Origin: Edaphobacter sp.
Lineage (GTDB): Bacteria; Acidobacteriota; Terriglobia; Terriglobales; Acidobacteriaceae
Direction of reading: 5' to 3'
Length of the DNA: 64,000 bases
Assembly: GCA_025462645.1 (NCBI GenBank)
Contig: JAOAPB010000045.1
Span: 1-64,000, forward strand
Shown: positions 8,529 to 18,958 of the stretch, piece after piece
Layout of the letters: each line of letters begins with the position of its first letter
Numbering within the stretch: the first letter of the stretch is position 1
Notes under the pieces: generated by a model
The model's database searches: none
Seen by the model: the letters and a program-made list of their open reading frames with translations, nothing else
What the model was told of the DNA's origin: nothing
Translations under genes and position numbers: made by a program

Positions 8529-10155
8529 CGAAGGCTCCCGCGACTGATGAAATGCGAACTTCTTCGGAGCGTAGGAGGATGCCGGTACCCTCTGATTTAT
8601 CGAAGTTTGCTTCTGGCAGGAATACTTGGAAGCAGGTGAAGTTGCGACCCGCTAATGAGACGCTACGGAAGTTGATAGAACCTCCGTACTTCTGGATGAT
8701 TCCTTTACTAATCCAGAGGCCAAGGCCCGTCCCCTTGATGGACTTCGTTGTGAAGAATGGTTCGAACAGATGCTTTGCGTGCTCTGGATCGATTCCTGTG
8801 CCGGTATCGCAGATGGAGATGCAGACTCCAGCACGTTGATTGAGTCGAAGTGACGATTCGAAGACACGCAGGCGCAATCTACCCCCGGCAGGCATCGCCT
8901 GGACTGCATTTCCAATCAGGTTAAGAAATACCTGCTTGAGTTCCACCGGGAAGCCTTGGATGGATCCTCTGCTGTGATACTGCTTGTCCAGAATGATATT
9001 GTTGAACTCCATGCGGCGCGTCTGCAATTCGAGAATCTCATCAAGGAGCACGGAGACCGAGACTTCGACTGGATGCTTCGATTCCCTATAGAAGCCGAGG
9101 GTCTGCCGCGTGATATGGGCCACTCGATGAAGTTCCTGCTCGCCAAGCTGTGGTAAATAACGAGCGTCTTCGTCGAGGGACGGATGATCGCGTAGCAGAT
9201 AAAAAGTATTAGTGATGGCATCGAGTGGGTTGTTGATCTCATGGGCGATGATTCCAGCTACTCTTCCCATCGCCGCCAAGCGCTCGGTCTTGCGGAGTGC
9301 GTCTTCTGCTTTAAGTTGAGCCGTAATGTCCCGGTTGATCTCGAGAATCGCGTTACCTCCCGCCTTAAGTGCTTTTTTACAAGCCACGACCACTTCATGA
9401 CCTTCGCGCGTGAATTGGGTCAAGTTCCCGGTCCATGATCCAGACCGAGTAAGTTCGGACTGCACCGTGAGAAATTCCATCGGGAATCTTGTCTGAAGGA
9501 GCTCGTGGAGCGACTTGCCGAGTACCTCGTCCCGCCGCCAGCCGTATAACGCCTCGGCGCCCGCATTCCAATACTGAAGAACGCCATTAAAATCGCGCAC
9601 CATAATTGCCTCCGTGGCAAGCTCAAGGAGATCCGCCCGCTCCCGCAGCAGGTCCTCAAGATGCTTTCGCTCGGTCACATCTATGAATGCGCCGACCGCT
9701 CCTCGGACTTTGCCCTTACGGTCGAACAGAGGAGTTGCGCTGGCCAGAAGATAGGCAGGGCCTTTCTCGGGCCGCCGAATTTCAAGCTCCAAACTCCCCG
9801 CCTGCTGGCCTGTTCTCGCGGAGCGGAGCAGAGGATGATCCTCATTCTCAAGCCGACTGCCCTGTTCATAGATCTCGAATGTTCCATTCTCAATTGCGGC
9901 ATCGTCTGGCCATAACTTCTCTCCGGACTTTATACCCAGAAAATTCGCAAGAGCTGCGTTTGCCGTGATGACGTGCCCTTCACTATCCTGCGAAACGGCG
10001 ACGCCCACGGGCAACACCTGCATGATGGCTTCGAGCTCCTGCGCTTTCCAGAACCGTAATTCAAGTACGCGATCATGGTCCGGGTGTATCCAGCGAACAC
10101 CTGGAGAAGATATTTCTTCTTTTCTATCGGATCCCAACGAGCGATGGTGAACCAA
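8518..10155 (-). CDS. Sensor histidine kinase with two PAS domains
   Basis: Contains PAS 1 (about 40-150, ending VTERKHLED), PAS 2 (about 165-280), a HisKA-type dimerisation helix with GIIAHEINNPLDAI as H-box, then a HATPase domain with N-box (NLIGNAVQAMP), G1 (DTGTGID) and G2 (GTGLGLWISKG). No membrane segment is seen, so it is probably cytoplasmic. The N-terminus may be truncated: the first usable start (TTG at 10155) abuts the tail of a different histidine kinase on the opposite strand. ATG at 10023 inside PAS 1 is an alternative. It is coupled to the response regulator at 8145. Confidence 0.85.
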   Translation of the reverse strand: MVHHRSLGSDRKEEISSPGVRWIHPDHDRVLELRFWKAQELEAIMQVLPVGVAVSQDSEGHVITANAALANFLGIKSGEKLWPDDAAIENGTFEIYEQGSRLENEDHPLLRSARTGQQAGSLELEIRRPEKGPAYLLASATPLFDRKGKVRGAVGAFIDVTERKHLEDLLRERADLLELATEAIMVRDFNGVLQYWNAGAEALYGWRRDEVLGKSLHELLQTRFPMEFLTVQSELTRSGSWTGNLTQFTREGHEVVVACKKALKAGGNAILEINRDITAQLKAEDALRKTERLAAMGRVAGIIAHEINNPLDAITNTFYLLRDHPSLDEDARYLPQLGEQELHRVAHITRQTLGFYRESKHPVEVSVSVLLDEILELQTRRMEFNNIILDKQYHSRGSIQGFPVELKQVFLNLIGNAVQAMPAGGRLRLRVFESSLRLNQRAGVCISICDTGTGIDPEHAKHLFEPFFTTKSIKGTGLGLWISKGIIQKYGGSINFRSVSLAGRNFTCFQVFLPEANFDKSEGTGILLRSEEVRISSVAGAFDGR

Positions 10156-10157
10156 CA

Positions 10158-10283
10158 GGCGGCGCGGGACTGGGTCTTGCGATTACCGAGCGCATTGTGC
10201 GGATGTATGACGGAAGTGTGAGCGCAACGAATGCCCCGGACGGTGGCCTCATCGTGAACTTGGAACTGTCACTCACTGAGTAA
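10158..10283 (+). pseudogene. C-terminal tail of another histidine kinase
   Basis: The plus strand reads GGAGLGLAITERIVRMYDGS, then ATNAPDGGLIVNLEL and TAA at 10283. This is the G2 box and last strands of a HATPase domain of the EnvZ/CpxA kind. No preceding part of the gene is present; the fragment starts within about three bases of the first codon of the convergent kinase at 10155. It marks a rearrangement junction between two kinases. Confidence 0.7.
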
Positions 10284-11764
<1,481 letters not shown>

Positions 11765-12152
11765 AGACTGTCTCCCTCCACGCAAATCACCACCCCTTAG
11801 ATCGCGCAAGCTTACCAAGTCGAACCATCACTGCGGGTATTCCTGCAGCATTGCCGCCTCGTTCAGGTCCTTTCACAGTCAGGCCACTCCTGATTAGGTG
11901 CTGCCGGTCGCAAAGAAGTTCTTTTGAATTTGCGGACCCACAGTAATATTAATCACTGCATCACCCACATCAGGGTGTAGAACGGCCCTCGGACGGCACT
12001 GGCACGGGACATGCATGGGGGACTTGGCGTCCTTGCAATGTTGAGATTGTCACAGGTTGACGGCCCAGTGGTTTGGGTGTTTACAGTCTGCCTGACATGT
12101 TGGAGACCCCTGCGATTATTCCCTAGGCAATCTCAAGAGATCGGAGATAACC
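11765..12152. other. 388-base stretch without a gene
   Basis: No open frame with family character is seen on either strand. The last ~30 bases hold a plausible ribosome site (ATCGGAG) for the peptidase fragment at 12153. Confidence 0.4.
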
Positions 12153-12380
12153 ATGCCTGACAGCATGACTCAAATTCTCTCCTCCGGACCAACCGGAACT
12201 AAAGTCAATATTGCCGTACTTGGAGACGGATTCGCTGATGGGGCGGATCAAACTATTTACAACAACAAGGTGAATGACCTTCTGATCAACGGGCTATTCA
12301 AGAACGATTACTATCTCGAAGACATCCAGGCATTCAATGTCATGGAAGAGCGAGCTGAGGAAGCTTCCCGCCAGAGTTGA
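12153..12380 (+). pseudogene. N-terminal fragment of an M64 (IgA-type) peptidase
   Basis: ILSSGPTGTKVNIAVLGDGF and a following region up to DIQAFNV match the beginning of secreted M64 metallopeptidases, where KVNLAVLGDGF is characteristic. After AFNV the similarity ends and a stop follows 14 codons later. The zinc-binding HEXXH part is absent. There is no signal peptide before the conserved block. Confidence 0.5.
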
Positions 12381-12658
12381 CTGTCAGCAACATGTGTCAC
12401 AACGAAAGAACGGGAACAGAAAAAGCCCTATTAGGGAAAAGGCGAAGAACAAACCTTGACACCAGTGACGTGCTCATAGAAATTGCCCTTCTGTTGACCA
12501 ATACCAGCTGCGCTCACTGACACTTCGGGCGCAGTAAATTTTCGTGATTGCGTTCATTACCTAGTTCAAGAGCCGAACCTGACTCTATGAGCTTGCGGCA
12601 ACGTGCGTATTCGTAACCTCAACCACTAACCACACATTTGCGATCGATTTACTCAGCA

Positions 12659-12690
12659 GGGCCGCACATAACGTGCGGCCCTTTTCATTT
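12659..12690 (+). terminator. Strong rho-independent terminator
   Basis: GGGCCGCAC / GTGCGGCCC form a perfect 9-bp stem with a five-base loop, followed by TTTTCATTTTTT. It lies just ahead of the hypothetical gene at 12737. The 278 bases before it (12381-12658) contain no gene I can support, so it may have belonged to a lost gene. Confidence 0.8.
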
Positions 12691-12736
12691 TTTGCGGCTG
12701 ATCCAGCTGCGGATCGCATCAAGGCTAATACCAGGA

Positions 12737-13075
12737 ATGAAACTTAGTGAAGCACGAATCAAAGCCAAAGAGATATACGGTGAATCTGGCTACGCCGTCT
12801 TACGAGGCACTAACAAGAAACTTTGCGTCATCGGGTTCGTCGACAGAACCGGAAGCAAGCTTGGTGTCAACGTCGATTTAGCGACTGCCGCAAGTTTCGA
12901 CGATGCATTATCTGCTGCGCCGCCATCCAAGGCTGTCTATTTCTTGAAGAGGACGGCCGCGCTTCAAAAAGAGTTTTTGGCCGCCGCCGCGGCGCTCGAG
13001 GCCGCTCTTGGTTTCAACTTCGATAGATGCAAGGACCTCAGCAATCTCACTATCGAGGACTTGCGGAATCGCTAG
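12737..13075 (+). CDS. Small hypothetical protein (112 aa)
   Basis: I do not recognise the family. The start at 12737 (MKLSEARIKAKEIYGESGYA) is preferred over an upstream extension because the latter would run through the terminator hairpin at 12659. The protein is mixed alpha/beta with no signal or membrane segment, an alanine-rich helix near residues 70-90 and a polar C-terminus. It stands alone between IS-derived fragments. Confidence 0.45.
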   Translation: MKLSEARIKAKEIYGESGYAVLRGTNKKLCVIGFVDRTGSKLGVNVDLATAASFDDALSAAPPSKAVYFLKRTAALQKEFLAAAAALEAALGFNFDRCKDLSNLTIEDLRNR

Positions 13076-13368
13076 AGGACGGAAATGGTGAAACATGCCA
13101 TCCCCGGCCAATTTCTCGAGTGGAGTACCAGAGAAGTCGGTGCTATTGCCCATGAGCAACAAGTGTGAAGATTGTAGGTGCTCAGCTTCCTAATTGCGTA
13201 TTCGGTGACGGGCAGGGTTTCGTCGTTGGCTTGAAATGCACAGCACTCGTGCATCGGGCTAATCTTGACTCCCACCCGTTGTGCATCGACCTCAAGGGCA
13301 GAGGACAACAACTGCGTCAACAGCAAAAGGCACAACGGTTGAGGCGCAGGCCAGTTCGCAATATTCAT
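13072..13368 (-). CDS. Possible small secreted protein
   Basis: An open frame of about 98 residues whose N-terminus has a hydrophobic stretch (PQPLCLLLLTQLLSSALE) that could be a signal peptide, then a short cysteine-containing region. A weak ribosome site (GAGG) precedes ATG 13368. It overlaps the stop of the convergent hypothetical gene. No family is recognised, and it could be a chance frame. Confidence 0.25.
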   Translation of the reverse strand: MNIANWPAPQPLCLLLLTQLLSSALEVDAQRVGVKISPMHECCAFQANDETLPVTEYAIRKLSTYNLHTCCSWAIAPTSLVLHSRNWPGMACFTISVL

Positions 13369-13434
13369 AACAGCCTCTAGGATGTATCGACATGTAGACT
13401 TTGCGATCTGCACTTTGTTTGGTGCAGTACGCCG

Positions 13435-13645
13435 ATGGGAGTTCTACGTTACGAGTTGAGCGATGCGCAGTGGAAGCGGATCGAGGGTCTTCTTCCTGGG
13501 CGTGTGGACAAGGTGGGTCGAACGGCGGCGGATAATCGGCAGTTCGTCAATGGTGTGCTGTGGGTGCTGCGTTCGGGATGCGATGGCAGGACCTTCCCGA
13601 GCGTTATGGCAAGTACAAGAGCGTGCATAAGCGGTTCAGCTTTCT
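13435..13645 (+). mobile_element. IS5-family transposase N-terminal fragment, frameshifted
   Basis: LRYELSDAQWKRIEGLLPGR, NRQFVNGVLWVLRSG, then after a one-base frameshift near 13575 MRWQDLPERYGKYKSVHKRF. This is the DUF4096-type N-terminus of an IS5 transposase. Similarity ends at about 13645; the DDE domain is missing. Confidence 0.75.
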
Positions 13646-13917
13646 TGATCTCATCGCAAACAACGTAGATACCGCCGGAGAAGGCTGCCTGAGCGGTAAC
13701 AACAGTTGGCCAATCACCGAGCTGCAGCTCGGGATGTTTACGTAGCCGACGGCTTTGGAAAGATCGTGGACGGCACCCTCATCGGCTCCAATCTAGGAAG
13801 AGTCACTTAAAGAGTTGCTGCCCCACCCAATCCGTTCTACTCCTCTTCATGTTGCGATATTCGATGGCGAAGACAGCTACTCTGATCGAATCGTGAGGGG
13901 AAGCGATCGGTCTGCTA

Positions 13918-15138
13918 TCAGAAATTTTGGAGCTGACGGGGCGGAGCCGCGGACAAGGGGAGCCATTCAAGATTGCGATTGCGGAGAGCTTCCACAAGGA
14001 AATTTCCTCGTTCGGTAAGTGCCCGGCTTCTCTCGGCGGCAATAGGCGTTTGGCTGGCTACCAAAAATGCCAAGAGAGAACGTCGGCGCAGGACGAGATC
14101 GACAACATGCTCTGCGGGAAAAGCATGGTGCATGGAATGTGAGGTGCCACCGTGGAAGCAAAGCCGTGTCGTGGCTAGGGTTACCTCATACTCAATAATG
14201 AATGAACGAAGTGCTGTCCCAAGTGAAAACTTTTCGAAGCCCGCAGCGTTCGTCTGCCATTGAATTAAGGTGGTTGTCTGCTGACGCCAACCGCCGGCGA
14301 GGCTGAGCCAGCGACCATCTCGAGCCCGAAGCCCGCATACAAAACCACCGGGCAGCTGAGTCGCAGCGCGGTACTGCAGCTCGAACTTCTCCGGTGGCAT
14401 AGGCTCGAGCGAAGAGGCATTCAGTGCAACGAGTTCCTGTGGGAGGATGAACGCGGGTGCATCGGGAACAAAGTCACAGGGAATCTGCTTCTCCAGGTAC
14501 CTCCGGTAGTAGCGTAAGTGTGTACGGGTGCGTTTGCCGAGCGTAGCGAGGGTCGCATCGTAACTATGACAGAGAGGAAGATGGTCGCGGACTTCACGAG
14601 TCTGCGTCGTCCAAAGACCGGAAAGTCCCGAGGGAAAAGAGATTTTGGACAAGGGATCCTCGTCCCGCCTGAAGGTGACGAGGACGATGTGGGCACTGCG
14701 AAGCAGAACACTGGCTGCTAAGGCAGCAATGTTGGCGTGGTGCCCCGGAGCTCCAAAGACGGTTCGAATGCCCGAACTATCGCCGGTGGCGATCAGGCCC
14801 GTATTCCGCGAGCCGATTCGGTATTCGAAAAAGAGGACACAGCCGATCAGTGTCTCGAGAGATAACGGAATCGCTGGGGCGTGGCGCTTGACGAAACAAA
14901 CCAGACCGGGTTTTTTGCGCGCAGCATACTCTTGATCGAGGGTAAATTGGAGTCCATGCATCGCAGCGAACTGGCCTGTCGTTCGAGCGAAGTCCTCCAG
15001 CATGCGCGCATGGGCGAGGATGGACTCGCGGCCCCGCAAGATGAGGGTGTCAGCGGCGGCCAATGCGGCTTTCTGGGCCAGAGCCGATTCGCATTGAGGT
15101 GGCGTTGGACAGCCGTCGATGGAGTTTGAGTAGGTCAA
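13918..15138 (-). CDS. BioF2-like GNAT acyltransferase of the exopolysaccharide cluster
   Basis: A 406-residue protein of the GNAT superfamily Acetyltransf_6 group (PF13480), often seen in polysaccharide and cellulose clusters. TLGKRTRTHLRYYRRYLEKQ near residue 220 and a C-terminal region containing CFHGGTSHSMHHAF fit the second GNAT lobe. No signal peptide is apparent. It may acylate a sugar or lipid-linked precursor; the acyl donor is unknown. It is the last gene of the minus-strand cluster, separated from the flippase by the antiparallel secreted-protein gene. The 272 bases downstream (13646-13917) hold no clear gene. Confidence 0.7.
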   Translation of the reverse strand: MTYSNSIDGCPTPPQCESALAQKAALAAADTLILRGRESILAHARMLEDFARTTGQFAAMHGLQFTLDQEYAARKKPGLVCFVKRHAPAIPLSLETLIGCVLFFEYRIGSRNTGLIATGDSSGIRTVFGAPGHHANIAALAASVLLRSAHIVLVTFRRDEDPLSKISFPSGLSGLWTTQTREVRDHLPLCHSYDATLATLGKRTRTHLRYYRRYLEKQIPCDFVPDAPAFILPQELVALNASSLEPMPPEKFELQYRAATQLPGGFVCGLRARDGRWLSLAGGWRQQTTTLIQWQTNAAGFEKFSLGTALRSFIIEYEVTLATTRLCFHGGTSHSMHHAFPAEHVVDLVLRRRSLLAFLVASQTPIAAERSRALTERGNFLVEALRNRNLEWLPLSAAPPRQLQNF

Positions 15139-15597
15139 TGAAAGAACCTCTTAGGTAAAATCTCGCTCCGCGCGATCAACACTTAGGATGCCGTATACCA
15201 GCTCGAAAGCTCTCTCCTGCTGCCTTCAAACCTAGAATTCCTACCTGAACTAAGAGTTTAGCCTCCCACAGCGCGTTTATGGGAGAGCCTGATTGGGAGG
15301 TGCCGACTTCGACTCTACCGCGTAGAGCGGGAGTGCCGTTCGATGTTGCAAATTATCTCTCTGGGGACTTACTCAACCCAAGTTATTTTGCACGTAGGCG
15401 GTCGTCTTTGCCAGGGCCTATAATTGGCCACACAAAGCCTCTAATGGCGACATCTGGCTGTTGGGTCCTGAGCGAGACCGGCAATACCGCTGCAAACGCG
15501 TTCGTCCTGCTTGTGCCCAGCGATTGCCTTTTTACGCTATAGAACCGGGCCCTGGTATCTCTCGGTGATGTGACTTATTTCGAAAGAAACGGTTGCT
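15139..15597. other. 459-base divergent intergenic region
   Basis: It separates the GNAT gene (minus) from the secreted-protein gene (plus), so it should carry promoters for both. An 87-codon open frame at 15279-15542 has no family character or ribosome site, and I do not regard it as a gene. Confidence 0.4.
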
Positions 15598-17376
15598 ATG
15601 AGACACAAGGCAATATCTGCAGTTCTAGCATTGGCAGGGGCAGCGGCACTTGCCTTCGAAGCGAAGGTTGTGGCACAGCCCGACCTGAAGGTGACGTATG
15701 GAGACAGCGGGATACAGCAACTCTCCTACAACGGGGTAGTGCTGGAAGACCTGAATCAATACCCTTCCGACGCTTTTCATATCTGGCACATGAAGATGAC
15801 CGATCTAAGTGGCAATGTGCTCTCCTCAGGGCAGTATGGATGGGGCGAGAACAACAACGGCCGCAACTGGGATGCAGGTAGTCAGACATGGACCTATCCA
15901 TTCAGCTGGGGATCGATCCAGGTGCAGTTGGTCCAGAACGGCAACACGCTGGACATGAAGGTGACTGAGACGAACCTCGCCGATTCTGGTGTGTTGCTCG
16001 ACGGAGCGGTGATCTATCCGTTCGTTCTGCATTTTCCTCAACTTCCGAACGGATTTGTAGATTCGAGTTATGCGCAGCTTGCCTTCAACACGACGGGGCC
16101 AAGCGTGACACTGGCTGATTTCGGTTCGGGAGAGGTGGCATCCGTCGTGACGGATGCTTCGAAGCCGCTCTATAGCGGGTTTCAACCTTCTGGCCAAGGC
16201 TCATCATACTTTCCTATCATCAGCGGAACAGCACTCGATGGGATGGCCACGTTCCAGCCGCACAACGACCGGCCCGTAGCGCCTGGGCAGACGGATACCT
16301 TTACTGTATCGCTGCGGTTTGCTCCATCCGGGACGGCAGTTGCGAGTCTCACAGCGGATGCGTATCGGAGCTGGACGAAAACCTGGCCACCGCAGATCAA
16401 CTGGATGGACAGACGCGTCATTGGGGCGGTGTATCTGGCGAGTTCACCGCAAGGTAATGTGAATCAGCCGGGAGGTTACCCGAACAATCCTCGGCGCTAC
16501 TTCAACGATAGCAATGCAAGCGACTTCAATGTGTGGACTTCGGCCGGGCTGGTCGCCTTTCAGGCTAAGATACTGCAGCAGGCCACAAACAATGTGGAGA
16601 ATCTGCGGAAGCTGAATGCGCAGGGAGCAATTACTTGGGATATCGAGGGTGAGCAGTATCCGCAGGATACTAGCTATGTGTGTGCGCCGGACGAGATCGC
16701 TCGAGTTGCGCCGGAGATGGAGAGCACAGTTGTCGACACCGCTTCGGCGTACTTTGGAATGAAGCTGGATGATGCGTACTTCAAAATAATGCGTGATGCT
16801 GGCTTCCGCGTTGGTGTGTGCGTGCGACCTCAGCACTTGGTTCTCAACGGAGATGGAACGGCGAAGCAGGTGTACTTACCGGCTGCGGATATTCCAGCGG
16901 AGCTGATCCGCAAGATGAAATATGCGCACGATCGATGGGGTGCAACGCTATTTTATGTGGATTCGACAGTCGATGCGAACGGCGCAGTACTGGACGCGGG
17001 AATATTTAACCAGGTTGCCGCCGCGCTGCCGGACTCATTGCTCGTGCCGGAAGAGAGTACTCCAAAGTACTATGCGTACACGGCTCCATTTAAGAACTTC
17101 TTATTCCATGGCGATCTGGGGACAGATGCGATGGTGTATAGCTATTATCCACAAGCGTTCAGCGTTAATCTGATAAATGATGTGGATGCGAGAACGCTGG
17201 CGGCGAGCCTCCCACAGCTGACAAATGCGGTGAGGCATGGTGATGTGCTCATGACACATGCGGATTACTGGCAGGCGAATAACCCAACGATCGTGCAGAT
17301 CTATCAGAGCGCTAGCGGTAATGGTGGAACCTCTGCGGCAGCTGGAGCGTATCGCCCTAAGTTTTCGAGCCGGTGA
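15598..17376 (+). CDS. Secreted protein of unrecognised family, possible glycoside hydrolase
   Basis: A 592-residue protein with a signal peptide (hydrophobic core about 8-22) followed by PDLKVTYGDSGIQQ. The N-terminal half (about 30-255) looks like a beta-sandwich. The C-terminal half reads like a TIM barrel with conserved-looking acidic sites: ITWDIEGEQYPQD, GVCVRPQHL, LFYVDSTVDANG, LVPEEST. I could not place it in a named GH family. It sits antiparallel inside the exopolysaccharide cluster, and its last 20 bases overlap the flippase gene tail to tail, suggesting a role in trimming or modifying the polymer. Confidence 0.65.
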   Translation: MRHKAISAVLALAGAAALAFEAKVVAQPDLKVTYGDSGIQQLSYNGVVLEDLNQYPSDAFHIWHMKMTDLSGNVLSSGQYGWGENNNGRNWDAGSQTWTYPFSWGSIQVQLVQNGNTLDMKVTETNLADSGVLLDGAVIYPFVLHFPQLPNGFVDSSYAQLAFNTTGPSVTLADFGSGEVASVVTDASKPLYSGFQPSGQGSSYFPIISGTALDGMATFQPHNDRPVAPGQTDTFTVSLRFAPSGTAVASLTADAYRSWTKTWPPQINWMDRRVIGAVYLASSPQGNVNQPGGYPNNPRRYFNDSNASDFNVWTSAGLVAFQAKILQQATNNVENLRKLNAQGAITWDIEGEQYPQDTSYVCAPDEIARVAPEMESTVVDTASAYFGMKLDDAYFKIMRDAGFRVGVCVRPQHLVLNGDGTAKQVYLPAADIPAELIRKMKYAHDRWGATLFYVDSTVDANGAVLDAGIFNQVAAALPDSLLVPEESTPKYYAYTAPFKNFLFHGDLGTDAMVYSYYPQAFSVNLINDVDARTLAASLPQLTNAVRHGDVLMTHADYWQANNPTIVQIYQSASGNGGTSAAAGAYRPKFSSR

Positions 17377-18958
17377 GGTTTCCGGCACGATCCTTAAGCA
17401 TCAATAATGCACGCGAGAACAGACCCTGAAAGGACTGACGCGACGGCATCCAGTTCCTTTGCTTGCCGATCACAACCATCGTGAAAACCGTCGCCATCAG
17501 AACTGCAATCATGGCCAGAGAAATCCAGGCTGCAGCTTGCCGATTAGTTTCGCGCTCCCAGGCGAGGCCAACCAGAACGAGAGAGCCGATCACGCCTGAA
17601 CTGAATGAGGCAATCGCGCCTTTGGGAATGGAGCCTCGTCTCTTGAGCGTGACGATCTGCAGGGTAGCCAGGAAGAGATGGCCCGCCAGATATACTCCAG
17701 CGCCCTTAGCCGCGTTGCCACCATCAAGCAGAGTCGCTGTTGCCAAAACCGCGACGAAGATGGCCCAAGTCGTATTGATCATTCCGAATGTCTTAATCGA
17801 AATAATGGACAGGCGTGCTGACATTGGCGCGCTGCCCATATGAATGACTGCGGTTGCCAAGGCGATAGTTACCGCCGCCCCCGCAGCAGTATAGTTCTTG
17901 CCATAAAGTAGCGTGAGTCCCCACGGTACGATGATCATTCCCACGCCAGCCATCACCAGTGAAGCAAGGGTGCAGGCATATGCGCAGATCGCCATTATGT
18001 TGTCGGGTGTCTTATCGATCCTACGGTTAGCCCCTGCCATCACGGCAAGGCTTCCTTCGTTCAGCAGGCTGGGACCGAGCGCGACAATGTTTCGTAATTG
18101 ATGAGCAACCGCAAAGTATCCCATCTGAACCATAGTCGTGTCGCTTCTTGCGACTAGCGTCGTTAGCCACCATCCTGCAGCATTCATTCCGATAAGACTC
18201 GCGAGTTGTACAACTCCGAAGCCCCAGACCCGTCTTAGTAGTAGTGCCATTGGTTGTGATTGGTTTACAGAGGCCGGAGATGTCAAACCGAGAGATCGAC
18301 AAAGGAGCAGGATTATCATGACCGAACCCATGGTCACCGCACCCTGGCTGCAGATCATCTGTGTTGGACCAAAGCGGGACATTGCGGGCAACAGCGCGAG
18401 ATAGCCGCTCCCGACTAGGCTAGAGAGGAGCAGCAGCGCTCTAATACTGCGCTGCCCAACCAAAAAGCCACGGCAACACTCGAGCATGATGATTCCGGCA
18501 GCGGAGAAGGCTGCCCACTGCAGCACCCCAGTCAGGCTTTCTTTGTGCAACAGGCGGGAGATAGGCGTAGCGCCCACCCACAAAACGCTCGCTGCCAGTA
18601 ACGCAGACACTGTTGAAATAACAGCCAAAACCCTGGTTAACGCGGGATACCCACTCGACCCCCTCGGATGCTCCCCGGAAAACCGGATTGCGGTAGATCC
18701 TATGCCGCCCGCCGCGTATGCACTGACATTGCTCGCAGTAGAAAGAGCAAGAGCGTACACGCCAAAACTTGAAGCTCCGCCGAAACGCGCTGCAAGGATA
18801 TTCGCAATAAAACTACAGGCACGCTCAACGATTACACTGAACCCAAGTGCTGAAGTGCCATGCAGCAGGTCCTTTTTGACATGCGTTGGTATCGATCCTT
18901 CTGCAGGCGAATCATTTAGCTCGTTGACTGGGAGATCATCTGTCGTGGTGCTGTGCAT
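17357..18958 (-). CDS. Wzx-like oligosaccharide flippase (MOP superfamily)
   Basis: A 533-residue integral membrane protein with about 12-14 hydrophobic helices (for example GFSVIVERACSFIANILAAR near residue 35). It matches polysaccharide biosynthesis flippases that move undecaprenyl-linked repeat units across the inner membrane. A hydrophilic N-terminus of about 30 residues precedes helix 1. Its ATG overlaps the stop of the acyltransferase gene (TAATG), showing translational coupling. Confidence 0.85.
   Translation of the reverse strand: MHSTTTDDLPVNELNDSPAEGSIPTHVKKDLLHGTSALGFSVIVERACSFIANILAARFGGASSFGVYALALSTASNVSAYAAGGIGSTAIRFSGEHPRGSSGYPALTRVLAVISTVSALLAASVLWVGATPISRLLHKESLTGVLQWAAFSAAGIIMLECCRGFLVGQRSIRALLLLSSLVGSGYLALLPAMSRFGPTQMICSQGAVTMGSVMIILLLCRSLGLTSPASVNQSQPMALLLRRVWGFGVVQLASLIGMNAAGWWLTTLVARSDTTMVQMGYFAVAHQLRNIVALGPSLLNEGSLAVMAGANRRIDKTPDNIMAICAYACTLASLVMAGVGMIIVPWGLTLLYGKNYTAAGAAVTIALATAVIHMGSAPMSARLSIISIKTFGMINTTWAIFVAVLATATLLDGGNAAKGAGVYLAGHLFLATLQIVTLKRRGSIPKGAIASFSSGVIGSLVLVGLAWERETNRQAAAWISLAMIAVLMATVFTMVVIGKQRNWMPSRQSFQGLFSRALLMLKDRAGNLTGSKT

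Noticed and set aside
13646-13810. Short segment reading DVYVADGFGKIVDG, then LIGSNLGRVT
   Set aside because: It hints at the phosphate-binding end of a TIM barrel, but 25 residues are not enough to assign a family.
15279-15542. 87-codon open frame upstream of the secreted protein
   Set aside because: No ribosome site, no family character, lies in a divergent promoter region.
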